From an uncultured Candidatus Melainabacteria bacterium (GTDB taxonomy: Bacteria; Cyanobacteriota; Vampirovibrionia; Gastranaerophilales; Gastranaerophilaceae): a stretch of 30,584 nt of DNA. Of the stretch, positions 18,736-24,285 are shown piece after piece (the stretch's first letter is position 1; every line of letters starts with the position of its first letter). The stretch is taken from positions 1-30,584 of the forward strand of contig CAKUXO010000017.1 of assembly GCA_934700385.1 (NCBI GenBank). The letters run 5' to 3'. The position numbers were made by a program, and so were the translations under genes. Under the pieces are notes generated by a model that was not told the DNA's origin, ran no database searches, and saw only the letters and a list, made by a program, of their open reading frames with translations.

Positions 18736-19292
18736 AAATACTTCATCACCCTGCAAGGGTTACCAACTGCAACACAATTATCAGGAATTGAATGAGTTAC
18801 AACGCTACCTGCCCCAATAATGCTATTTTTTCCAATTGTTACATTAGGAAGAATAATCACACCCCCGCCAATCCAAGCGCCATCTTTAATTTCAACAGGG
18901 TCAGCGCAAGTGTTAAAATAAATTGGGTCATCTTTTGGGCGATTTTGAATGTATCTTTCTTCCGGCAAAATCGGATGATATGCCGTATAAATTTGTAAAT
19001 TTGGCGCTATCATAACGCAAGAACCTATTGTTATTTTTGCATTATCTATAAAAGTACAATTAGCGCCAATTATAACGTCATCTCCAATAAAAATATTTTT
19101 ACCAAAATCGCAATAGAATTTCATATCCACTGCAACATTTTTTCCAACGGAACCAAAAAGTTTTTCTAAAATCTCTCTTTTCTTTTCATTATCTCGATAA
19201 TCAAGAAAATAGTATTCTCTTGTTAAATTTCTTGCTTGTGCGTGCAATTCGATAAGTTCTTTTGAATTTGTTTCAATATATTTATATTTCAT
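18711..19292 (-). CDS. Maltose/galactoside O-acetyltransferase-like protein
   Basis: A 193-residue left-handed beta-helix acetyltransferase of the Maa/LacA/NodL group, which moves acetyl from acetyl-CoA to a sugar hydroxyl. The N-terminal helical part (1-50) resembles the Mac domain. Hexapeptide repeats run from about 65 to 180 (IGDDVIIGANC, IGGGVIILPNVTIG, IIGAGSVVT), and the likely catalytic His is H106 in YTAYHP. The VGNPCRVMK ending is standard for the family. The acceptor sugar is unknown. The ATG has no ribosome site and is preceded by a strong promoter exactly where a leaderless message would need it. The 3' end overlaps the GC-rich structured patch. Confidence 0.9.
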   Translation of the reverse strand: MKYKYIETNSKELIELHAQARNLTREYYFLDYRDNEKKREILEKLFGSVGKNVAVDMKFYCDFGKNIFIGDDVIIGANCTFIDNAKITIGSCVMIAPNLQIYTAYHPILPEERYIQNRPKDDPIYFNTCADPVEIKDGAWIGGGVIILPNVTIGKNSIIGAGSVVTHSIPDNCVAVGNPCRVMKYFDDYRSEG

Positions 19293-19298
19293 AAAAGG

Positions 19299-19327
19299 AT
19301 TATATATTTTTATTAAATTTCAGTCAA
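19299..19327 (-). promoter_or_regulatory. Promoter of the acetyltransferase gene, predicted leaderless
   Basis: On the minus strand TTGACT (19327-19322) and a perfect TATAAT (19304-19299) are 17 bases apart. Six bases follow before the ATG at 19292, so transcription should begin at the start codon. The promoter abuts the terminator of the gene upstream. Confidence 0.78.
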
Positions 19328-19328
19328 T

Positions 19329-19353
19329 AAAAAAGCCCCAAAAGGGGCTTTTT
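19329..19353 (-). terminator. Terminator of the 169-residue protein gene
   Basis: AAAAGCCCC (19331-19339) pairs with GGGGCTTTT (19344-19352) around AAAA, with T-runs on both strands. The stop codon of the 169-residue gene is inside the stem. The same hairpin recurs at 20451-20476. Confidence 0.88.
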
Positions 19354-19861
19354 AACCATTAAATGCTTTTTGAATTTTGGCGTTTGTTAGAGCTTCTTGT
19401 TTAATTTGACCTGCTTCTACCATTGATTTAGTATTTGTATGTAATGAAGCAAGTGAAGTTAGAGCAACGCCTATACCTAAAACTGCTTTTGCTGGTTTTG
19501 GAAGGGCAATAAAAATATCTAGCGCTTTTTTAGCAAAAGGTGCGGCTTTTGTTGCAATTTCACCTAAATCTTTTTTAGCACTTTTAGCAGCGTTTGTTGA
19601 TAATAATTTTTTACCTAATGCACCAATTTTATTTTGCAAAGTTTTAGATTTTGCTACTGCTGCGGTTGCACCTACGGTAGCTGCCAGACCTGCGGTTGAA
19701 ACAAAAGCATCTTTAGCAGATGATTTTTTAAGATGTACACCCATTTTTGTTGCGTAATCAATTCTATTTCCAACAGAACCAAAATCTTCTTTTTCTTTTT
19801 TAGCATTAAGTTTTTCAACTGCTGTTTGACCCATTTGAACAGCGGCAATACCATTCATCAT
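19352..19861 (-). CDS. Small Ala/Lys-rich protein of unknown function
   Basis: Not recognised. It has 169 residues. Two weakly hydrophobic, Ala/Gly-rich stretches (about 54-70 and 113-133) alternate with Lys-rich helices. This could be a peripheral or short membrane protein, but no clear signal peptide is seen. Of the clustered ATGs, the one at 19861 (MMNGIAAV) is in frame with AAGGAG about eight bases upstream; an earlier ATG is stopped at once. Its own terminator follows, so it is a single-gene unit. Confidence 0.72.
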   Translation of the reverse strand: MMNGIAAVQMGQTAVEKLNAKKEKEDFGSVGNRIDYATKMGVHLKKSSAKDAFVSTAGLAATVGATAAVAKSKTLQNKIGALGKKLLSTNAAKSAKKDLGEIATKAAPFAKKALDIFIALPKPAKAVLGIGVALTSLASLHTNTKSMVEAGQIKQEALTNAKIQKAFNG

Positions 19862-20125
19862 TTCATTTTCTCCTTATTAAATCTATCGTTAGTTAATTTG
19901 TACAAATTTTAATTATGTAGTTATAAAGTGTTTTTAAAATTAAAAATTGATAATTCTTTAGATATTAAATTTCTAAAATTACTTAAATATAGAAATAATA
20001 ATGCGTTTCAGGTTCATATTTCTTAATAATTATGAAATATAACTTCTTATATTAATCATTTTTAGCAATTTAATCTCGTTAAAAATAATCAAAAATAAAC
20101 TTATACTAGGTTTAATTGGTGAAAT

Positions 20126-20452
20126 ATGGATATCAAAAAATTATTAGGCAAAAAAATAAAGCAATATAGAATTCTTAGAGGATATTCCCAAGAAAAACTT
20201 GCAGAGCTTTTAAATATCTCTCAAAGAACATTATCAGGAATTGAATGTGGGAATAATTTTTTAACTTCACAGACAATGGATAAAATTCTTGAAGTTTTAA
20301 AAATATCGCCTGATGAAATTTTTTATGTGGAATATTTAAAATCCCCAAAAGAAAAAATTAACGAGCTTGTTGAAGAAATTAAAAAATTAGAACAAGATGA
20401 ACAAACCCTACAAATTGTTTATAAAGTTGTAAAAGCAATACTTAAACAATAA
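20126..20452 (+). CDS. XRE-family transcriptional regulator
   Basis: A 108-residue protein. Residues 11-66 form a Cro/CI-type helix-turn-helix: YSQEKLAELLNISQRTLSGIE contains helices 2 and 3, followed by TMDKILEVLKISPDEIF. The C-terminal 40 residues are a charged helix that may dimerise. Target genes are unknown; neighbours offer no obvious phage or toxin partner. TATACT at 20103-20108 is a likely -10, and GGTGAA precedes the ATG. It converges on the lytic transglycosylase gene through a shared terminator. Confidence 0.88.
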   Translation: MDIKKLLGKKIKQYRILRGYSQEKLAELLNISQRTLSGIECGNNFLTSQTMDKILEVLKISPDEIFYVEYLKSPKEKINELVEEIKKLEQDEQTLQIVYKVVKAILKQ

Positions 20453-20476
20453 AAAAGCCCCAAAAGGGGCTTTTTT
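20451..20476. terminator. Bidirectional terminator, second copy of the GCCCC hairpin
   Basis: AAAAAAGCCCC (20451-20461) pairs with GGGGCTTTTTT (20466-20476) around AAAA. It serves both convergent genes and overlaps both stop codons. Its core is identical to the hairpin at 19329-19353. Confidence 0.9.
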
Positions 20477-20982
20477 TAAATCAAATCTGACATTATAGCT
20501 TGCATATTTGAATCTGTTTTAAAAGTTTTATATTCTTTTTTGATATTTTGAATAAAACTTTTTGTTGCGGTGAATGGGGGTACACCATTGTATTTAGCTA
20601 CATTTCCGGGGCCAGCGTTATAAGCTGCTAGGGCTAAATCCATTGAGCCATATTTGTTATATAGCATTTGATAATATTTTAAGCCGCCCTCGATGTTTTC
20701 TCTTGGCACATAAGGATTAACGCCTAGTTTTTTAGCTGTTGAAGGAGTTAATTGATAAAGTCCTATTGCACCTCTTGAGCTTTTAATACCTGTGTTGAAA
20801 TTTGATTCAATCTTTGCAATACTTAATGCAACATAAGGATCTACACCAAGTTTTTGTGCTGTTGTAATAATCAGCCTTTTGGTGTTTTCCTGTGGCGATT
20901 GGGCCGCTATCGCAGTGTTGGAAATCGCAAGAATAATCATCAGCGAAGCAACCAACAATGTGTTGACTAGCTTTTTCGTCAT
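20476..20982 (-). CDS. Secreted lytic transglycosylase (SLT domain)
   Basis: A 168-residue protein with a signal peptide (Lys at 3-4, hydrophobic 9-26, likely cleavage near AIAA/Q). A small SLT/goose-lysozyme-like catalytic domain follows: catalytic Glu E59 in KIESNFN, GAIGLYQLTP (71-80) and AYNAGPGNV (120-128). It should cleave peptidoglycan glycan strands outside the membrane by forming 1,6-anhydro ends. It has no binding repeats or LysM domain, so it is a minimal enzyme. Ribosome site GAGGA precedes the ATG. The message has a leader of about 78 bases with possible structure. Confidence 0.93.
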   Translation of the reverse strand: MTKKLVNTLLVASLMIILAISNTAIAAQSPQENTKRLIITTAQKLGVDPYVALSIAKIESNFNTGIKSSRGAIGLYQLTPSTAKKLGVNPYVPRENIEGGLKYYQMLYNKYGSMDLALAAYNAGPGNVAKYNGVPPFTATKSFIQNIKKEYKTFKTDSNMQAIMSDLI

Positions 20983-21095
20983 AAAATTTTCCTCATTTTT
21001 CTATTAACCGGGTAAAAACTCTCCTCAAAAATTGATTTGAGCAAACACACCCTAAGTTCGTAAACAAATATAACACAAAACTTAAAATTTTGCAA
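20983..21095 (-). promoter_or_regulatory. Promoter and structured leader of the transglycosylase gene
   Basis: On the minus strand TTGCAA (21095-21090) and TATATT (21072-21067) are 17 bases apart, with a TG extension. The start site should be near 21060. The 78-base leader has a CTCAAA/TTTGAG stem (21041-21036 with 21029-21024) inside a GGGT/ACCC pair. Cell-wall hydrolase genes are often controlled by leader RNAs (ydaO type), but the conserved ydaO bases were not recognised. Confidence 0.6.
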
Positions 21096-21116
21096 GTCCT
21101 TGGGGCTTTTCCCTTG

Positions 21117-22505
21117 CTATTGTTGACTTTCACTTGGGAATTTTAAGTCAAGAGGGGTAAATTTTTGGATACATTCTTTAACTTCAGTCGGATAATCATA
21201 TCCATTCATTCTTCCTGCAACATATTCTGCAATAAATTCAATCGGATTTGTTTTAGCATAAGCGCTAACTTTTCCTGTAATTCTTTTACCATAATCATTC
21301 ATTTTAAACCTATCGCCATACTCATGAAAACACGTTGTGTAATTTTCTGGGCGAGCCTGAAAATCAAGCCAGTGGGCAAGTTCGTGGTATATTGTTGTTT
21401 TTTCTTCAATGCTTGGATTATGGCCGGCGGAATAATTTTTAACCATTTTTAATTTATGCCTATCCCAATCGTAAGATTTATTAAAATAAAATACAGAACT
21501 TGTAATTTCATTTTTCTGAAAATCAAAACAACTAGCTACACACGCACTAACATTAGGATTAGAGTCTATGTTTGATTTAATAATCAAGCCATTAAACATT
21601 TTAGGGTTGTCATTTATTTCAATAAAATCTTCAATAGCTTCTATTGTTAAATTTGCACATTTTAAATTATGAAATTCTGCCACAACGCCATATTGCTTTA
21701 GATATTCGCTCGCTTCATCAACTGAATTAAAGTTATGGATATTTTTAAAAGAATTTCTTGTTAATTTTACAGGTGGAAAGTTTAAATCTGCACCCATAAG
21801 ATCTTTATAACATTTTTTTGCAGCCGTTGGAACATCAACCCCGCACATTCTTGAAGCTATGTAATTAGAATTAAATGCGGCAAGGTTTTCAGAAGCGCAA
21901 AGCCCAATTTTACCTGCGATATCGTCAAGAATTTGAGAGAAATTAGCATTTTTTGAAAAACTAGTATAAGCATAAGGATTATAATTGAAGTTTAAAAATT
22001 CGCCTAAATGGCGATATAGCTCATATTTTGGGTTATCAGAACCAAAATAACAAGCGTCATAATTTAATTTTGTATATTCCTTAAATTCTTCTTTTGTTTT
22101 ATTGTCTAATCTCAAAACAAATTCTTTTTTGCCTGTGTTCGCCCCTGTGTCCCAAGTCCAACAGCTTCTTTCGCTTGGGATTATTTTTAAACCCTCAAAC
22201 ATATCTTTATTATTTAATTTAACAAAATCTTCAACCGCTTCAAGGGTAAGCCTTGCGGTATCAAGGTTTTCAAAATCGGCGTCAATTTTATATTCTTTTT
22301 TTAATTTTTCAACAATATCAGATATTTTTAATTCTTCTCCCCCTTTAAAATTAATCAAAGAAAGAGTATTGTTTTTAATTGCATTACTTGAATTTTTTGA
22401 AAATTGAATAATGTTAGAAGAATTTTCTTTGTTATTTTGTTTTTCATTTGATGATTTAAAAGAGGTTTTAAACTGAGGAATTTTAAAATTATTGGTGATT
22501 TTCAT
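21117..22505 (-). CDS. Tandem-duplicated zinc-metallopeptidase-like protein
   Basis: A 462-residue protein built from two copies of one module after a polar N-terminus that carries NFKGG (52-56). Copy 2 (about 262-457) has YHELAHWLDF with HExxH at 374-378 and a later PIEFIAEYVAGRMNG in which E423 or E427 could be the third zinc ligand. Copy 1 (about 62-244) aligns throughout (AVEDF/AIEDF, YIASRM/YVAGRM, DLNFP/DLKFP). In it HExxH is replaced by RHLGE (165-169) and both Glu positions are lost, so it should be inactive. No signal peptide. The substrate is unknown; an effector-like or self-processing role is speculation. The ATG lacks a ribosome site but has TATATT six bases upstream. Confidence 0.8.
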   Translation of the reverse strand: MKITNNFKIPQFKTSFKSSNEKQNNKENSSNIIQFSKNSSNAIKNNTLSLINFKGGEELKISDIVEKLKKEYKIDADFENLDTARLTLEAVEDFVKLNNKDMFEGLKIIPSERSCWTWDTGANTGKKEFVLRLDNKTKEEFKEYTKLNYDACYFGSDNPKYELYRHLGEFLNFNYNPYAYTSFSKNANFSQILDDIAGKIGLCASENLAAFNSNYIASRMCGVDVPTAAKKCYKDLMGADLNFPPVKLTRNSFKNIHNFNSVDEASEYLKQYGVVAEFHNLKCANLTIEAIEDFIEINDNPKMFNGLIIKSNIDSNPNVSACVASCFDFQKNEITSSVFYFNKSYDWDRHKLKMVKNYSAGHNPSIEEKTTIYHELAHWLDFQARPENYTTCFHEYGDRFKMNDYGKRITGKVSAYAKTNPIEFIAEYVAGRMNGYDYPTEVKECIQKFTPLDLKFPSESQQ

Positions 22506-22511
22506 AGCGTT

Positions 22512-22517
22512 AATATA
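22512..22517 (-). promoter_or_regulatory. -10 box of the duplicated peptidase gene
   Basis: TATATT on the minus strand ends six bases before the ATG at 22505, the same distance as at 9628 and 19292. No convincing -35 was found. Confidence 0.4.
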
Positions 22518-22579
22518 AAAAAGAAAGAAAGAAAAAATTGCCTTAAAATATGATTTTTTACAAATTTTAATATTTTTTC

Positions 22580-22608
22580 TTGTAAAAGGTTTTGATTTAT
22601 GTTAGTAT
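22580..22608 (+). promoter_or_regulatory. Promoter of tRNA-Ser
   Basis: TTGTAA (22580-22585) and TAGTAT (22603-22608) are 17 bases apart, with TG in the extended -10 position. The start would be near 22615, about nine bases before the mature tRNA. Confidence 0.6.
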
Positions 22609-22623
22609 TTGAAATATCGCCGT

Positions 22624-22712
22624 GGAGAAATGGCCGAGTGGCTGAAGGCGGCACCCTGCTAAGGTGTTAGGTGGAGTAATCTGCCTCGAGGGTTCGAATC
22701 CCTCTTTCTCCG
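22624..22712 (+). tRNA. tRNA-Ser (anticodon GCT)
   Basis: GGAGAAA (22624-22630) pairs with TTTCTCC (22705-22711), with G as the discriminator. The anticodon stem GCACC/GGTGT encloses the loop CTGCTAA, so the anticodon GCT at 22658-22660 reads AGC/AGT serine codons. The long variable arm (class II) and the GGTTCGAATCC T-arm are present. CCA is not encoded. Confidence 0.96.
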
Positions 22713-22751
22713 TATTAAAAAAAGAGGACTTTTGTCCTCTTTTTTTAATAC
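22712..22751 (+). terminator. Terminator of tRNA-Ser (repeat copy A)
   Basis: An 18-bp perfect stem (22712-22729 with 22734-22751), core GAGGAC/GTCCTC around TTTT, ending in a T7 run. It starts on the last base of the tRNA. Further out GGGTTCGAATCC (22690-22701) is the inverted match, 11 of 12, of GGATTCAAACCC (22755-22766), so the tRNA T-arm and the terminator sit in one large palindrome. Confidence 0.9.
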
Positions 22752-22920
22752 TATGGATTCAAACCCGAAAAGAGGGTTCGAATCCTACGACAAACAAGGC
22801 GAAAATTGAGCCGTAGTTTGACGGATGCAGCGAGCGTAAATTTTAAGAGCAAAGCTCGTAAAAATTAGCGAGACTGCCTCTTTCTCTTTTTTTCATAGAT
22901 TTTAACCCAACAACTAGAGG
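22752..22920. other. tRNA-derived debris after tRNA-Ser, no gene
   Basis: No coding region. A T-arm-like GAGGGTTCGAATCC occurs at about 22776-22789 without a tRNA around it. A GAGC-AAA-GCTC hairpin is flanked by AATTTT/AAAATT (about 22837-22865). A shortened copy of the tRNA 3' end plus terminator, CCTCTTTCTC followed by T7, occurs at about 22876-22895 with the central hairpin missing. Confidence 0.5.
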
Positions 22921-23046
22921 GATTCTCACCCTACGGGTTCTCCCCTCCAAAATACGCCAATAAATTGGCTACAAAGAGTACGGCTCGTAAACTCGCCTAC
23001 TCCTTGCATACGTTTTGGAGTCCTTCTCTTTCTCCGTATTAAAAAA
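22921..23046. repeat. 126-bp direct repeat, copy R1
   Basis: Identical to 23975-24100 except one base (G at 22987, A at 24041), at a distance of 1054 bases. It contains a CTCCAAAA/TTTTGGAG stem with a long loop and ends in CTTTCTCCGTATTAAAAAA, which is the 3' end and trailer of the tRNA-Ser gene. Confidence 0.92.
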
Positions 23047-23075
23047 AGAGAGTTTCGGCTCTCTTTTTTTAATAC
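23036..23075. terminator. Terminator hairpin, repeat copy B
   Basis: A 17-bp perfect stem (23036-23052 with 23059-23075) around TTTCGG. Compared with copies A and C the upper arms changed together (GAGAG/CTCTC instead of GAGGAC/GTCCTC), so pairing is kept while sequence differs. On the minus strand it lies downstream of the racemase gene and may end that message. Confidence 0.8.
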
Positions 23076-23202
23076 CATGGATTTTAACCCAGCCAGAGGG
23101 TGTATTTTTACGAGTAGTTTGATATATTCGGTTAGTTTGAGAATTTTGCAAAAATTAACATCAAAAAGGAACTTTTACGGAATCATTTTGCGGAACTTAA
23201 AT

Positions 23203-23889
23203 CTAGTCTAAAATTCTATTAACAATTTCAAGGCAGTGAACATTAGTTGTATCAATTACAGGAATAGATGCTTCTTTTACTATATTCGGGAGTTCGGTAC
23301 AACCCAGTACAACTGCTTGAGCACCTTTCGATTTGCAATTTAAAATTATATCAAGTAATCTTTCACGAGAAGTATCTAAAATTATCCCCTTGCATAATTC
23401 CTCATATATAATTTCATTAATTATTTCTTGCTCTGTTATATTTGGTATTACTACATTAATTCCAAATTCGTCTTTTAGTTTATCTTTATAAAATGGTTTT
23501 GTCATTGTATATTTAGTTCCAAACAAAGCAACAGTGTTCATATTATTTTTTATAATATAATTTCCTGCTGCTTGTGCAATGTGAATTAATGGAACTTTAA
23601 TGCTATTTTGTACTTCAGGTGCCATTAAGTGCATTGTATTTGTTGCTATTGCTATATAATCAGCTCCCATTTTTTCAAGTTTTTGAGCGGATTTTATTAA
23701 AATAGCTGTTAATATTTCCCAATTTTCTGTTGACTGTAATTTTTCAATTTCATCAAAATCATAACTTTCAATCAACATTTTGGCACTATGCAAATTTCCA
23801 AGCCTTTTATTAAGTTCGCTATTGATTATTTTATAATATTCAATAGTTGATTCCCAGCTCATTCCCCCAATTAAACCAATTGTTTTCAT
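23203..23889 (-). CDS. Aspartate/glutamate racemase family protein (YgeA/RacX-like)
   Basis: A 228-residue protein of the cofactor-independent Asp/Glu racemase superfamily, starting MKTIGLIGGMSWEST. The two catalytic positions are T83 in ATNTMH and C197 in LGCTEL. A Thr in place of the first Cys is typical of the YgeA/RacX branch, amino-acid racemases or epimerases with hydrophobic or broad substrates, and not of glutamate racemase MurI. Likely product: a D-amino acid in the cytoplasm. Ribosome site AAAGGAG lies seven bases before the ATG. The gene sits alone between two near-identical 126-bp direct repeats next to a tRNA gene, so it may be a recent arrival that could be lost by recombination. 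Confidence 0.9.
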   Translation of the reverse strand: MKTIGLIGGMSWESTIEYYKIINSELNKRLGNLHSAKMLIESYDFDEIEKLQSTENWEILTAILIKSAQKLEKMGADYIAIATNTMHLMAPEVQNSIKVPLIHIAQAAGNYIIKNNMNTVALFGTKYTMTKPFYKDKLKDEFGINVVIPNITEQEIINEIIYEELCKGIILDTSRERLLDIILNCKSKGAQAVVLGCTELPNIVKEASIPVIDTTNVHCLEIVNRILD

Positions 23890-23912
23890 AAATTCTCCTT
23901 TATTAAAAGATT

Positions 23913-23963
23913 ATAGCATAAAATTCTCAAATCTACTGTTACTTATTCTCAAACCTACTGTTA
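23913..23963 (-). promoter_or_regulatory. Racemase promoter with two tandem 19-bp repeats
   Basis: On the minus strand an extended -10 box TGCTATAAT lies just before the ribosome site (TATAAT at about 23915-23910). Upstream lie two direct repeats, 23923-23941 and 23945-23963, that match at 18 of 19 positions and are 22 bases apart, two helical turns, covering the -35 region. They look like paired operator sites. Confidence 0.55.
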
Positions 23964-23974
23964 ATTTACAGAGA

Positions 23975-24100
23975 GATTCTCACCCTACGGGTTCTCCCCT
24001 CCAAAATACGCCAATAAATTGGCTACAAAGAGTACGGCTCATAAACTCGCCTACTCCTTGCATACGTTTTGGAGTCCTTCTCTTTCTCCGTATTAAAAAA
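23975..24100. repeat. 126-bp direct repeat, copy R2
   Basis: Second copy of the repeat at 22921-23046, one mismatch. The stretch between the racemase promoter and the next gene (23890-24285) holds only this repeat, its terminator hairpin and the regulatory palindromes near 24250; no gene was seen. Confidence 0.92.
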
Positions 24101-24127
24101 GAGGACTTTTGTCCTCTTTTTTAATAC
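24090..24127. terminator. Terminator hairpin, repeat copy C
   Basis: A 17-bp perfect stem (24090-24106 with 24111-24127) around TTTT. It has the same GAGGAC/GTCCTC core and the same flanking GGATTCAAACCC as copy A beside the tRNA, followed by another start of the repeat unit (AACTAGAGGGATTCTCACCC). Confidence 0.85.
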
Positions 24128-24207
24128 TATGGATTCAAACCCAACTAGAGGGATTCTCACCCTATGACAACAATAGAGCCTGACCTGAGGAATTATTAAA
24201 AAAAGTT

Positions 24208-24275
24208 AACGATAAAAAATTTTTTTAGCAAATTTTTCTATCTATCGTTTTTTATTTATATATCGAATATATAAA
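24208..24275 (+). promoter_or_regulatory. Palindromic control region of the kinase-like gene
   Basis: AACGATA (24208-24214) is inverted at 24243-24249 (TATCGTT). A 21-bp palindrome, TTTATATAT-CGA-ATATATAAA (24255-24275), lies directly before the ribosome site and holds possible -10 boxes. The arrangement suggests a repressor site over the promoter. No clear -35 was seen. Confidence 0.45.
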
Positions 24276-24285
24276 TGGAGAAACA

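Noticed and set aside
20126..20982. XRE regulator plus transglycosylase as a phage lysis or toxin-antitoxin pair
   Set aside because: They are convergent with separate promoters, the enzyme has an ordinary signal peptide and minimal SLT domain, and no other phage genes are near.
22969..23151. 60-codon minus-strand open frame
   Set aside because: It lies inside the tRNA-derived repeat and terminator copy B and ends within the 126-bp repeat. No ribosome site and no plausible protein character.
23203..23889. Glutamate racemase MurI
   Set aside because: The first catalytic Cys is Thr83, the pattern of the YgeA/RacX branch, and length and N-terminus also fit that branch.
22921..24100. Repeats considered as a CRISPR array
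   Set aside because: Only two 126-bp copies separated by a gene; no short regular repeats or spacers and no cas genes.
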